A stretch of 64,000 nucleotides of DNA from an uncultured Acetatifactor sp. (GCA_910577185.1 CAJTLR010000007.1:1-64000), one strand, 5' to 3'; shown: positions 8,151 through 17,678, counted from the stretch's first letter. Notes: generated by a model from the letters alone, not told the origin. A program made the numbers and translations.

Positions 8151-10685
8151 TTATTTATTTTCTTCAATTTCCTCGATCTCTTCCATGGCATCTTCGAGAC
8201 TGTCAAACTCCTTTTCCCCATTGGAAACTTTTTCCCTGACTTTGGCTATTTTGGCTATTCTGACACCATCCTCCAGATCCATCATCTTAACCCCTGAAGT
8301 TATCCTTCCCAGAGTGGAGATATCCTGCATTCTCAGCTGTATGATGATACCTTCCGTTGTTATCATCATGATCTCGTTCTCATCCGTCACAGCCTTGACA
8401 CCCACCACATTACCGGTCTTTTCGGTTATCTTATAGCATTTGATTCCCTTTCCGCCCCTGTTCTGCACATTGAACTCATTCAGGAAAGTACGTTTGCCCA
8501 TACCGTTCTCAGATACTATCAGAAGAGAGTCTCCCTGACTCTGGAGCTGCATTCCGATGATATCATCCCCATCGGACAAATTCATTCCGATGACGCCCAT
8601 GGAACTTCTGCCCGTGGAACGCACATCCGTCTCCTTGAAACGGATACAAATTCCCTGTCTGGTCACAAGCAGGATTTCACTGTTCTTATCCGTAACCTTC
8701 ACTTCGATCAGCTCGTCGTCATCCCTTAAATTGATTGCCGTCAGACCTTTTTTGCGGATATTGAAAAAATCCATCAGGGAAGTCTTCTTTACGATGCCCT
8801 TCTTTGTAACCATAAAAAGATTCTTGTCATTATCGTATTCCTTGATGGGAATCATGGCAGTAATCTTCTCTTCCGGTGCCATCTGCAATAAATTCACAAT
8901 GGCCGTTCCCCTGGCCGTCCTGCCTGCCTCGGGAATCTCGTAGGCCTTTAAGCGATAAACCCTTCCCAGGCTGGTAAAGAAATTCAGATAATGATGGGTT
9001 GTGGTCATCAGCAGATCTTCAATAAAATCATCCTCTATGGTCTGCATCCCCTTAATTCCCTTGCCGCCTCTGTTCTGTGCCCTGAAATTATCCACTGTCA
9101 TACGCTTGATATATCCCAGGTTCGTCAGGGCAATCACTGTATTTTCATTGGGAATCAGGTCCTCCATGGAAATGTCAGACTCGTCATACCCGATCCTGCT
9201 GCGTCTCTCATCCCCATATTTATCGGATATCTCCACAATCTCTTTTTTGATCACACCCAGTAATATTTTCTTATCCGACAAAATCGTTTTCAGCTCCTGA
9301 ATACGTTTCTGAAGCTCTTCATGCTCATTGTTCAGCTTCTCCCTTTCCAATCCGGTCAGGGCACGCAGACGCATGTCTACAATTGCCTGGGCCTGGGCAT
9401 CCGAAAAACCAAACCTCTGTATCAGCCTTTCCTTTGCATTCTGGGTATTGGAACTGCTGCGGATGATGGAGATCACCTCATCTATAAAATCCAGGGCTCT
9501 CAGAAGTCCCTGCAGGATATGATCCCTCTCCTCCGCTTTATTCAGGTCATATTTTGTCCTTCTTGTGACCACTTCTTCCTGATGCCGCAGATAATGTCCC
9601 AGCATATCCAGAAGATTGATTACTTTGGGCTCCTGGTTTACCAAAGCCAGCATAATCACGCCAAAGGTATCCTGAAGCTGTGTATGCTTGTAAAGCTGGT
9701 TCAAAATTACATTGGCATTGGCATCCTTCCTGAGTTCTATCACAACCCTGACGCCTTCCCGGTTGGATTCATCCCGGATATCCGTAATTCCGTCAATTTT
9801 TTTCAGCTTTACCAATTCCGCTATCTTGATAATCAGATTGGCCTTATTGACCATATAGGGCAGTTCCGTGGCTACAATCTGACTCTTTCCGTTGGAAAGG
9901 GTCTCAATATCCGTAACCGCACGGACTATGACTTTTCCCCGTCCCGTTCTGTATGCCTCATTGCATCCCCTGGTCCCCAGTATAATGCCCCCTGTGGGAA
10001 AATCAGGCGCCTTTACTATGGACAGAATTTCCTCAATATCGGTCTCCCTGTCTTCTTCCACCTTATTGTCAATAATCTTCACAATGGCATTTATGATTTC
10101 CCGCAGATTATGAGGCGGTATATTGGTCGCCATACCTACCGCGATTCCAATGGTGCCGTTGACCAGCAGATTCGGATAACGGCTGGGAAGCACTACAGGT
10201 TCCTTTTCCGTATCATCGAAATTGGGAGTGAAATCTACCGTATCCTTGTTGATATCGGCCAGCAGCTCCATGGATATTTTGGAAAGCCTTGCTTCCGTAT
10301 AACGCATGGCCGCCGCCCCATCCCCATCCATGGAACCAAAGTTTCCGTGTCCATCCACAAGGGGATATCTTGTGGACCATTCCTGGGCCATATTCACCAG
10401 TGCGCCATAGATGGAACTGTCTCCATGGGGATGATATTTACCCATGGTATCACCTACGATACGGGCACTTTTACGGTGAGGTTTGTCGGGACCATTGTTC
10501 AGTTCTATCATGGAATACAGAACACGCCGCTGTACGGGTTTCAGTCCATCCCTTACGTCAGGAAGAGCCCGCGAAGCAATCACACTCATAGAATAATCGA
10601 TAAAGAAAGATTCCATTCTTTCCTTCAGATCTACATCATGTATTTTGTCTGTCTCCGGACTTTTGTCAAAAATATCATCATTCAT
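8151..10685 (-). CDS. gyrA: DNA gyrase subunit A
   Basis: Breakage-reunion subunit of the A2B2 gyrase that introduces negative supercoils. The 844-residue product begins with the conserved block ending in SRALPDVRDGLKPVQRRVLY. The active-site Tyr lies in AAAMRYTEARL, and the quinolone-determining stretch around HPHGDSSIYGA is wild-type in appearance. The C-terminal third is the DNA-wrapping beta-pinwheel. It holds two GyrA-box-like motifs, QNRGGKGI, near residues 535 and 740; a single box in the first blade is usual. The tail is acidic. The gene starts 19 bp after gyrB and is surely cotranscribed with it. Confidence 0.98.
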   Translation of the reverse strand: MNDDIFDKSPETDKIHDVDLKERMESFFIDYSMSVIASRALPDVRDGLKPVQRRVLYSMIELNNGPDKPHRKSARIVGDTMGKYHPHGDSSIYGALVNMAQEWSTRYPLVDGHGNFGSMDGDGAAAMRYTEARLSKISMELLADINKDTVDFTPNFDDTEKEPVVLPSRYPNLLVNGTIGIAVGMATNIPPHNLREIINAIVKIIDNKVEEDRETDIEEILSIVKAPDFPTGGIILGTRGCNEAYRTGRGKVIVRAVTDIETLSNGKSQIVATELPYMVNKANLIIKIAELVKLKKIDGITDIRDESNREGVRVVIELRKDANANVILNQLYKHTQLQDTFGVIMLALVNQEPKVINLLDMLGHYLRHQEEVVTRRTKYDLNKAEERDHILQGLLRALDFIDEVISIIRSSSNTQNAKERLIQRFGFSDAQAQAIVDMRLRALTGLEREKLNNEHEELQKRIQELKTILSDKKILLGVIKKEIVEISDKYGDERRSRIGYDESDISMEDLIPNENTVIALTNLGYIKRMTVDNFRAQNRGGKGIKGMQTIEDDFIEDLLMTTTHHYLNFFTSLGRVYRLKAYEIPEAGRTARGTAIVNLLQMAPEEKITAMIPIKEYDNDKNLFMVTKKGIVKKTSLMDFFNIRKKGLTAINLRDDDELIEVKVTDKNSEILLVTRQGICIRFKETDVRSTGRSSMGVIGMNLSDGDDIIGMQLQSQGDSLLIVSENGMGKRTFLNEFNVQNRGGKGIKCYKITEKTGNVVGVKAVTDENEIMMITTEGIIIQLRMQDISTLGRITSGVKMMDLEDGVRIAKIAKVREKVSNGEKEFDSLEDAMEEIEEIEENK

Positions 10686-10704
10686 ACAAAACTCCTTTTT
10701 TCTG

Positions 10705-12828
10705 TCAGCTGATATCCAAATTCTTCACAAACTTTGCATTTTCTTCTATGAATTCCCGCCTGGGTTCCACCTTGTCTCCCATAAGGGTGGTAAACGTAAG
10801 ATCCAGTTCCGACTCCATCTCTTCGTCATAGTTCACTCTCAGCAAAATTCTTCTGGCCGGATCCATAGTGGTTTCCCAAAGCTGCTCCGCGTCCATTTCT
10901 CCCAGTCCCTTATAGCGCTGTATTTTATTATTCTGGTCCCTCCCCACTTCCTTCAGTATTTCATCCAGTTCCTCGTCACTGTAGGCATACCATATCTTTT
11001 TGTTCTTCTCCAGCTTGTACAGAGGAGGTTTTGCAAGATACACATGGCCTTCTTTGATCAGGTTTGGCATAAAACGATAAATAAAAGTGAGCAGCAAAGT
11101 ACTGATATGTGCGCCATCCACATCCGCGTCCGTCATCAGTATAATTTTGTCATACCGCAGTTTCTCGATATTAAAATCATCATGAATACCGGTTCCGAAA
11201 GCCGTAATCATGGCCCTGATCTCTGCGTTGGCGTATATTTTGTCAAGCCTTGCCTTCTCTACATTCAGTATCTTCCCGCGGAGCGGCAGAATCGCCTGGG
11301 TCGCACGGGACCGGGCTGTCTTGGCGTTTCCTCCTGCGGAATCTCCCTCCACAATATAAATCTCACAGTTCTTGGGATCTTTATCGGAACAGTCTGCCAG
11401 TTTACCCGGAAGGGCCATTCCGTCAAGCGCCGTTTTTCTCCTGGTCAGATCCCTTGCTTTGCGGGCAGCCTCCCTTGCCCTCTGGGCAAGAATGGATTTC
11501 TCACAGATGGCCTTCGCCACACTGGGATTCAGTTCCAGGAAATAAGTAAGCTGTTCACTGACAACATTGTCTACCGCGCCTCTTGCCTCACTGTTGCCCA
11601 GCTTCTGCTTGGTCTGTCCTTCAAACTGCGGATCCTCTATTTTTACACTGATAATGGCTGTCAGGCCTTCCCTGATATCTTCACCTGACAGATTGGGTTC
11701 GCTGTCCTTAAGCAGTTTTGCGCTCCTGGCATAATCATTAAAGGTTTTGGTCAGGGCATTCCGGAAACCCTGCAGATGCGTTCCTCCCTCAGGCGTATTG
11801 ATATTATTTACAAAACTGAACACGCTTTCATTAAAGGAATCATTGTGCTGGAAAGAAACTTCCACATAGACATTGTTCTTCTGCCCTTCAAAGTAAAGAA
11901 TATTCTCATACAAGGGAGCCTTACTTCTGTTCAGATAGGCCACAAACTCCTTAATTCCTCCCTCATAACAGAATTCCACCACTTTCTCTTTCCAGGCCTG
12001 CTTCACCGCGTCCTTTTCCCCTGTGGAAATTTCTGCCCTGTCATCCGGAAGGCTGTCGTCTTCCCCTTCTTTTTCTCTCTCTTCCCTGTCAGCCTCCGCA
12101 CGCTTCAGAAGCTCATTAATCTGACCGCTTTCAAAATGACCTGCCTCCGGTACAATCTCTTCTTTTCTTCTGCCATCCCTTAAAATAATTCTCAGCCCTT
12201 TGGTTAAAAAAGCCATCTCCCTGAGCCTTATTTTCAGAATATCAAAATCAAAGACCACTGTCTCCGTAAAAATCGTTTTGTCCGGCAGAAATGTGATGGT
12301 GGAACCTGTCTTTTCCATGGGACAAGTGCCAATCTCCTTCAAAGGATAGCAGACATGTCCTCTTTCATAACGCTGTTTGTAAACTTTTCCATCCTGATAT
12401 ATGACTACTTCCAGCCATTCCGACAGGGCGTTCACAACGGAAGCGCCCACGCCGTGTAAACCGCCGGAAACTTTATATCCTCCTCCGCCGAATTTTCCGC
12501 CTGCATGCAGAATGGTAAACACCACTTCCACGGCGGGAATACCGGCCTTATGGTTGATGCCCACAGGAATTCCACGTCCATTGTCAACCACTGTCACGGA
12601 ATTATCATCGTTGATCCTGACATCTATCGTATCACAATATCCTGCCAGCGCCTCATCCACGGAATTGTCCACAATTTCATAGACCAAATGGTGAAGTCCC
12701 CTGCTGGATGTGCTTCCTATATACATTCCGGGCCGTTTTCTCACTGCCTCCAGCCCTTCCAGAATCTGAATTTGATCTGCACCATATTCTTCTTCTACTG
12801 CCGTATTGCTGATAGATTCTTCGTTCAT
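10705..12828 (-). CDS. gyrB: DNA gyrase subunit B, with an internal insertion
   Basis: ATPase subunit of gyrase. The GHKL ATPase domain has EIVDNSVDEA, DNGRGIPV and the glycine-rich SGGLHGVGASVVNAL. The TOPRIM domain has EGDSAGG near the metal site and TDADVDGAHI. At 707 residues it is longer than the usual 630-650. The excess is a charged segment of about 60 residues, roughly 221-283, between ILRDGR and FCYEGGIKEF in the transducer domain. The reading frame is intact through it. It lies downstream of recF with a 52-bp gap. The function should be normal; the insertion is the odd feature. Confidence 0.98.
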   Translation of the reverse strand: MNEESISNTAVEEEYGADQIQILEGLEAVRKRPGMYIGSTSSRGLHHLVYEIVDNSVDEALAGYCDTIDVRINDDNSVTVVDNGRGIPVGINHKAGIPAVEVVFTILHAGGKFGGGGYKVSGGLHGVGASVVNALSEWLEVVIYQDGKVYKQRYERGHVCYPLKEIGTCPMEKTGSTITFLPDKTIFTETVVFDFDILKIRLREMAFLTKGLRIILRDGRRKEEIVPEAGHFESGQINELLKRAEADREEREKEGEDDSLPDDRAEISTGEKDAVKQAWKEKVVEFCYEGGIKEFVAYLNRSKAPLYENILYFEGQKNNVYVEVSFQHNDSFNESVFSFVNNINTPEGGTHLQGFRNALTKTFNDYARSAKLLKDSEPNLSGEDIREGLTAIISVKIEDPQFEGQTKQKLGNSEARGAVDNVVSEQLTYFLELNPSVAKAICEKSILAQRAREAARKARDLTRRKTALDGMALPGKLADCSDKDPKNCEIYIVEGDSAGGNAKTARSRATQAILPLRGKILNVEKARLDKIYANAEIRAMITAFGTGIHDDFNIEKLRYDKIILMTDADVDGAHISTLLLTFIYRFMPNLIKEGHVYLAKPPLYKLEKNKKIWYAYSDEELDEILKEVGRDQNNKIQRYKGLGEMDAEQLWETTMDPARRILLRVNYDEEMESELDLTFTTLMGDKVEPRREFIEENAKFVKNLDIS

Positions 12829-12880
12829 AAAAATACCCTTTCTTTATATCCACAAATAAAAACACGTCAGTACTTATATT

Positions 12881-13975
12881 TCACGTAGCTGTATTCATAC
12901 AAGTGACAGTTCCCTCAGAGACTTTATATACCTTGTCTATTTCAAAACGATGATTCACAAATTCCTCCAGTCCTGTACAAGTGATAATGGTCTGTATATT
13001 TCCGATACTGTTCAGAAGATAGTTTTGTCTGTTGGAATCCAGTTCCGAAAGCACATCATCCAGCAGAAGGACCGGATGATCCTTTGCCAGCTTTTTGACC
13101 AGTTCTATTTCCGCAAGTTTCAGGGAAAGGGCTGCTGTTCTCTGCTGTCCCTGGGAACCGTATTTCCGGATGTCCACATCTCCCACCATAAATGAAAAAT
13201 CATCCCTGTGCGGTCCTACCGATGTCATTTTGGACTTGATATCCCTGTCCTGTCCAAGCTTCAGTTTATTCTCAAATTCTTCTATCTCAACATCAGGCTC
13301 ATAATGAATGGATAACTCTTCTTTGTTGCCTGATAATTTTAAATGTATGCCATATATCATTTCATTCAGCTGCTCCATGAACAGCTTTCTGCGCTCGATG
13401 ATCTTACTGCCGAAAGATACCAGCTGCATATCCCAGATTCCCAGGGTTTCCTTTAACGCCGGATTGAGAAACATGTCCTTCAGAAGTTTGTTCCGCTGAT
13501 TCACGATTTTATTGTAATGATTCAGATTATAGAGATAAAACCCATCCAGCTGGCAAAGTTCCATGTCCACAAATCTTCTTCTCTCCGCAGGACCGTTCTT
13601 GATGATTCCCAGGTCTTCCGGTGAAAAAAATACCACATTACACAAACCAAGCAAATCCGCGGCTTTTTTTATTTTTTGCCCGTCGATGGCGATTCCCTTG
13701 GATTTGCTTTTTCTCAAGTGCATGTCAATCCTTGTCTCAACGCCCTCTTTTTCCAGATAAGCCCTGATATGGCTTTCCTCTTTGTCAAAATTTACGATTT
13801 CCCGGTCCTTGCTTCCCTTGTGGGACTTTGTGGTGGCAGCCACATAGATAGCTTCCAGAATATTCGTCTTTCCCTGGGCATTGTCCCCGTAAAGAATATT
13901 CGTCCCCTTGTCAAATGAAACCACAAGAGTGTCATAATTTCTGTAGTCTGCCAGTTCTATCGATTTAATGATCAT
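12881..13975 (-). CDS. recF: DNA replication and repair protein RecF
   Basis: An SMC-like ATPase that helps load RecA on gapped DNA with RecO and RecR. The 364-residue protein has a Walker A motif GDNAQGKTN near the N-terminus, the ABC-type signature GSQGQQRTAALSLKLAE, and Walker B in VLLLDDVLSELD. Its start codon overlaps the stop of the S4-domain gene in an ATGA arrangement, indicating translational coupling. Placement between the S4 gene and gyrB is standard for Firmicutes. Confidence 0.96.
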   Translation of the reverse strand: MIIKSIELADYRNYDTLVVSFDKGTNILYGDNAQGKTNILEAIYVAATTKSHKGSKDREIVNFDKEESHIRAYLEKEGVETRIDMHLRKSKSKGIAIDGQKIKKAADLLGLCNVVFFSPEDLGIIKNGPAERRRFVDMELCQLDGFYLYNLNHYNKIVNQRNKLLKDMFLNPALKETLGIWDMQLVSFGSKIIERRKLFMEQLNEMIYGIHLKLSGNKEELSIHYEPDVEIEEFENKLKLGQDRDIKSKMTSVGPHRDDFSFMVGDVDIRKYGSQGQQRTAALSLKLAEIELVKKLAKDHPVLLLDDVLSELDSNRQNYLLNSIGNIQTIITCTGLEEFVNHRFEIDKVYKVSEGTVTCMNTAT

Positions 13976-14199
13976 CTTTTACCTGTCTTTTCATTTTCTA
14001 TTTTTATGATGGTTCCGTTATATTCCACCATATCCCCGGCCACAAGTTTTTTCCCCCGTCTGACTTCGGTTTCCCCGTTTACTTTTACTTTCCCATCCTG
14101 GATTTCAATTTTTGCCTCCACACCGGAACCCACGGCTCCCGCAGCCTTCAGTGCCTGGCCAAGTTTGATATAATCCTCTTTCAAATAAATTGTTTCCAT
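13972..14199 (-). CDS. yaaA: Small S4-domain RNA-binding protein (YaaA family)
   Basis: A 75-residue protein that is essentially a single S4 RNA-binding domain: GQALKAAGAVGSG, then KVNGETEVRRGKKLVAGDMVEY. The family is conserved between dnaN and recF in Firmicutes; in some species it is named RlbA or YaaA, and its role is thought to involve ribosomes or recF coupling. The 4-bp overlap with recF suggests coupled translation. The start codon follows a GGAG-type site. Confidence 0.9.
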   Translation of the reverse strand: METIYLKEDYIKLGQALKAAGAVGSGVEAKIEIQDGKVKVNGETEVRRGKKLVAGDMVEYNGTIIKIENEKTGKR

Positions 14200-14226
14200 G
14201 CGGTTGCAAACTCCTTCTTCACAACA

Positions 14227-15342
14227 TTAACGGCCATAATTTGCCACAAGGCTCACAGGAAGAATCAGATAGATATATCCCTGGTTTTCATTTTTGATAA
14301 AGCAGGGAGCTTTGGGATTCACCATGTAAAGCTCCACCTCCTCATCATCAATAACCCTGAGGGCATCAATCAGGAACTTGGGATTAAATCCTATCATCAG
14401 GTCACGTCCCTGTTTTTCAATGTCAATATCCTCATTCATGCTTCCAAGGGCAGAGTCAATCCGCAGTTCCATACTTCCGTCCGCTATATTGATGACAATG
14501 GGTTTTCTGTCCCCTTCCCTTGTCAGCAAAGTGGCACGGTCAATACAATTCAGCAATTCCCTCTTATTTACCTTTACCTTGGTCTCGTAATCGCTGGAAA
14601 GCATTCTGTCAATATTAAAATATTCTCCCTCTATCAGCCTGGACACCACAACGGTATTCTCGAATTCAAACACAATATGCTTTGTGGTAAAATAGATCAC
14701 CAGGTCATTTTCTGCCCCGCCGGGAAGAATCTTGCTCACTTCGTTCAAAGTCTTTCCGGGAACAATCACCTTTTTGGGCGCATAAGTCTCCCTTAAGGCT
14801 GTCTTCCGTATGGAAATACGGTGACCATCCGAAGAAACCACCTTCAGCTCATCCCCGTTGATCTCAAAAAGTTCTCCCGTCATCAGTTTATTATTGTCAT
14901 TGTCGGAAATGGAGAAAATGGTCTGCCTTACCATTTCCTTCAAAGTAAACTGACTGATTACAATATTATCTTCCTTTTCCACCGCCGGAAGATATGAAAA
15001 ATCTTCCCCTGATTTTCCCACAATGGTAAACTTTGCCTTTTCGCAGGTGATCAGTGTCTTATAAGAAGCATCTGTCTCTATCCGGATATAACTGTCAGGA
15101 AGTTTCCTTACAATTTCAAGAAATATCTTGGCATCCAGCGCGATCATACCGTTTTCTATAATATCACCTTCAATGATGGTCTCAATTCCCAGATCCATAT
15201 CATTGGCAGTCAAAGTAATCATGCCTTTTGTGGCATCAATTAAAATACATTCCAGGATGGACATTGTAGTCTTATTGGGAACAGCTCTCGATACAATCTG
15301 TACTCCGTTTAACAGATTTGATTTGGAACAAACTAATTTCAT
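14227..15342 (-). CDS. dnaN: DNA polymerase III beta subunit (sliding clamp)
   Basis: Forms the ring-shaped dimer that tethers the replicative polymerase. The 371-residue product begins MKLVCSKSNLLNGVQIVSRA and ends in the hydrophobic-cleft motif YLILPVSLV, as in other clamps. Three repeated clamp domains span the length. The start at 15342 is chosen because AAAGGAG lies just upstream; an in-frame ATG 8 codons earlier lacks such a site. It follows dnaA with a 398-bp gap that holds repeats and DnaA-box-like sites. Confidence 0.97.
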   Translation of the reverse strand: MKLVCSKSNLLNGVQIVSRAVPNKTTMSILECILIDATKGMITLTANDMDLGIETIIEGDIIENGMIALDAKIFLEIVRKLPDSYIRIETDASYKTLITCEKAKFTIVGKSGEDFSYLPAVEKEDNIVISQFTLKEMVRQTIFSISDNDNNKLMTGELFEINGDELKVVSSDGHRISIRKTALRETYAPKKVIVPGKTLNEVSKILPGGAENDLVIYFTTKHIVFEFENTVVVSRLIEGEYFNIDRMLSSDYETKVKVNKRELLNCIDRATLLTREGDRKPIVINIADGSMELRIDSALGSMNEDIDIEKQGRDLMIGFNPKFLIDALRVIDDEEVELYMVNPKAPCFIKNENQGYIYLILPVSLVANYGR

Positions 15343-15740
15343 GTAAATGGCTCCTTTCGCTTTCATGAAAAAGAATCCTGCCGGGATGGACGAAGCTTAA
15401 AACAAAATATATAAAGTAATTCATAGTAACCTTAATAATAGCTGTTGATATGTGCATAAGTGCTTCTATTATACTATTTTTCAGGAAAAAATGGAATGGA
15501 TAAGTGGTGAATATTTTCAGAATAACTTAAAATGAAACTTTAAGTTATTCACATATCACTTTATCCCCATTTTCAGCTCCCTGGCCCTGTCAACATAAAC
15601 CACATACCACAATGTGGTTAAACCGTGGAAAAAAGTGGATGAAAGGGTTTATCTTTAAGAAGGGTTTATCTTCTAAGAAGGATTTATCTTCAAGAAGGAT
15701 TTATCTTCAAGAAGGATTTATCTTCAAGAAGGGTTTATTT
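15343..15740. other. dnaA-dnaN intergenic region with DnaA-box-like sites
   Basis: This stretch separates dnaA from dnaN and resembles the second arm of a bipartite Firmicute origin. DnaA-box-like 9-mers include TTATTCACA (15545-15553), TTATCCCCA (15561-15569) and TGTGCATAA (15451-15459). The segment is AT-rich and ends in a 17-bp tandem repeat array. It must also hold the dnaN leader and any local promoter. Confidence 0.55.
15468..15496 (-). promoter_or_regulatory. Possible dnaN promoter
   Basis: On the minus strand a perfect -10 box TATAAT (15473-15468) lies about 125 nt upstream of the dnaN start. Seventeen bp upstream is TTCCAT, a poor -35 match, so this is tentative. Confidence 0.3.
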
Positions 15741-15764
15741 TCAAGAAGGGTTTATTTTCTTTAT
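15645..15764. repeat. Seven-unit 17-bp tandem repeat at the 3' end of dnaA
   Basis: Units start at 15645, 15662 (18 bp), 15680, 15697, 15714, 15731 and 15748. The consensus is GG(G/A)TTTATCTTCAAGAA on the plus strand. The three central units are identical and the last is degenerate. The sixth unit contains the dnaA stop codon, so the repeat encodes the end of DnaA (KKINPS). Each central unit holds TTATCTTCA, which matches the DnaA box TTATCCACA at 7 of 9 positions. Iteron-like binding or a role in transcript ending are possible. Confidence 0.85.
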
Positions 15765-17084
15765 GATAATATCCAGCTTATTTTTTAACTCTTCATTGGT
15801 TTTTAATTCCGCTGTAATTTTATTGACACCGTGCATTATGGTGGTATGGTCTTTTTTGCCCAGGAGTTTTCCGATATTGACATAAGAAGTCTCTGTCAGC
15901 TCCCTGCACAGGTACATGACAATCTGTCTGGGCAGGACGAACTCGGATTTTCTTTTTTTGGAGGCAATATCTTCCGGCCTGATGCCGAAGTGTTCGGAAA
16001 CCACATTAATGATGATAGTCGGCGTAATCTCCCTGGATTTGTTGGGATAAATGACGTCTTTTAAGGCTTCTTCCGCCAGCGCCAGTGTCAAATCCACCTG
16101 ATTCAGCCTGCCGGCGGCGACGATTTTGTTAAAGGCGCCTTCCAGTTCCCTGATATTGGATTTAATATTGGTTGCAATGTACTTTATGATCTCTTCATTG
16201 ATGGGACGGCCGCAGGATTCCGCATTTTTCCGCAGAATCGCCATTCGTGTCTCATAGTCCGGAGGCTGAATGTCAGCGATCAGACCCCATTCAAACCGGG
16301 AACGGAAACGTTCATCCAGGGTTTCGATCTCCTTGGGAGGCTTGTCCGAGGAGAGAATGATCTGTTTTCTGGCAGAATGGAGGACATTGAAAGTGTGGAA
16401 GAATTCTTCCTGGGTACTTTCCTTTCCTATAATAAACTGCACGTCATCTACCATCAGAACATCCACAGTCCTGTATTTTTCCCGGAGTTTGGTCATGGAA
16501 GCGGCATTACCGCTGCGGATGGATTCAATCACCTCATTGGTAAATTCTTCACTGGTCACATAGAGAACTTTTTTTTCGGGATCCTGTTCCAGGATAAAAT
16601 GACCGATGGAATGCATCAGGTGCGTCTTGCCAAGTCCCGGTCCCCCGTACAGATAGAGGGGATTATAAGTCTGGCCGGGGGATTCCGCCACTGCCAGGGA
16701 GGCGGAATGGGCAAATTTATTGCTGCTTCCCACAACAAAGGTGGAAAACTTATACTTTGGGTTCAGATTGGCATTTTCGGAACTCTCCGCGGCAATTTCT
16801 TCTTTCTCAAGTTCCTGGGCCACATCACTTTCCAGGACAAACTGTACATCATAATAATGATTAAACATTTCCGTGATAGTGACCTGAAAAAAACTCTTAT
16901 ATTTGGAAGTAATATAATTGATCATGTGGGACTGCTCAGCGGGAATAATGATACTGACCACATTGTTTACAATATTATGGAAGGCAAGTGGTTCCACCCA
17001 TGTGATGTAAGATATCTCGGTAAGGCCATATTCTCTCTTTATGGATTCTTTGATGGCTGACCAGTTATTTTTTATCTCGTCCAT
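15741..17084 (-). CDS. dnaA: Chromosomal replication initiator protein DnaA
   Basis: AAA+ ATPase that binds DnaA boxes at oriC, opens the origin and recruits the helicase. Of 447 residues, the N-terminal interaction domain covers about 1-85, a short linker follows, the AAA+ core has Walker A GGPGLGKTH and Walker B VLMVDDVQF, and the C-terminal helix-turn-helix carries the DnaA signature around KKDHTTIMHGVNKI. The start follows AGGAAGG. The last codons lie in the 17-bp repeat. It is divergent from rpmH, across oriC. Confidence 0.98.
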   Translation of the reverse strand: MDEIKNNWSAIKESIKREYGLTEISYITWVEPLAFHNIVNNVVSIIIPAEQSHMINYITSKYKSFFQVTITEMFNHYYDVQFVLESDVAQELEKEEIAAESSENANLNPKYKFSTFVVGSSNKFAHSASLAVAESPGQTYNPLYLYGGPGLGKTHLMHSIGHFILEQDPEKKVLYVTSEEFTNEVIESIRSGNAASMTKLREKYRTVDVLMVDDVQFIIGKESTQEEFFHTFNVLHSARKQIILSSDKPPKEIETLDERFRSRFEWGLIADIQPPDYETRMAILRKNAESCGRPINEEIIKYIATNIKSNIRELEGAFNKIVAAGRLNQVDLTLALAEEALKDVIYPNKSREITPTIIINVVSEHFGIRPEDIASKKRKSEFVLPRQIVMYLCRELTETSYVNIGKLLGKKDHTTIMHGVNKITAELKTNEELKNKLDIIIKKINPS

Positions 17085-17209
17085 TTTATCTACCTTCCTG
17101 ATTTTGTTGTCAATCCCTGTATGAAAGCAAAGTTTTTGAGCAGCAGGCAGTGGATTGTCTGAAACGGCATGTCCACTGGGGCTATGTTACCAAAATACCA
17201 TGTTCTCCC

Positions 17210-17238
17210 ATTGTAATATAGATTTCATAAGATTTCAA
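17210..17238 (-). promoter_or_regulatory. dnaA promoter
   Basis: On the minus strand TTGAAA (17238-17233) and TACAAT (17215-17210) are exactly 17 bp apart. The leader to the ATG at 17084 would be about 118 nt. DnaA-box-like sites begin some 30 bp upstream, allowing autoregulation. Confidence 0.65.
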
Positions 17239-17268
17239 ATGTTTGTTTTTAAAAAAACAGGGGGATTA

Positions 17269-17560
17269 TATGGATAAAGTTATCCACATAATGTGAATAA
17301 CTATGTCTATAAGTCATTTGTACAGAGGGGTATGTGGATAGCAATGTGAATAAGTGGATAAAACCATGAATCAGAAAAAAGTGATATTTCAGGGATTTTT
17401 TAAAAATTTTCACTTTTAGTTCACATAATTTTAACATTCACAAAAAAGTTTTCCACAAATTATCAACAGGATGTGTATATCTGAAATCAACATTTTTGTT
17501 GTGGATATCTATGTGTATAAGTGGAAAAAAATTTTTTTGTCCTTTAAAAAATGGATTTTT
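17269..17560. other. oriC: Chromosomal replication origin oriC: DnaA-box cluster and AT-rich region
   Basis: Between the divergent dnaA and rpmH genes lies a cluster of DnaA-box-like 9-mers: TATGGATAA (17269), a perfect TTATCCACA (17280-17288), TGTGAATAA (17292 and 17345), TGTGGATAG (17333), AGTGGATAA (17353), TTATCAACA (17460), TGTGTATAT (17473), TGTGGATAT (17500) and TGTGTATAA (17512). Very AT-rich tracts at 17390-17455 and 17520-17560 could be unwinding elements. The gene order around it is the standard origin order. Confidence 0.9.
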
Positions 17561-17572
17561 GCTGATTTTTCC

Positions 17573-17601
17573 TTGACATTATGCATTTTTTTTTATACAA
17601 T
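17573..17601 (+). promoter_or_regulatory. rpmH promoter
   Basis: A perfect -35 TTGACA (17573-17578) and -10 TACAAT (17596-17601) are spaced by 17 bp, with a T-run in the spacer. The leader to the ATG is about 70 nt. Confidence 0.75.
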
Positions 17602-17678
17602 CAATATGCTATTTTCCTAAAAAATGAAAATCAGTTGCCTTTATATAAAAGGTCCAGCGAGAAGGAGGTGCTTTCCAA

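Noticed and set aside
9321..10712. A 463-codon open frame opposite gyrA
   Set aside because: It is fully antisense to gyrA, with no recognisable domain or initiation signal.
15645..15764. Short regular repeats that could be taken for a CRISPR array
   Set aside because: The units are directly adjacent with no unique spacers, and no cas genes are present.
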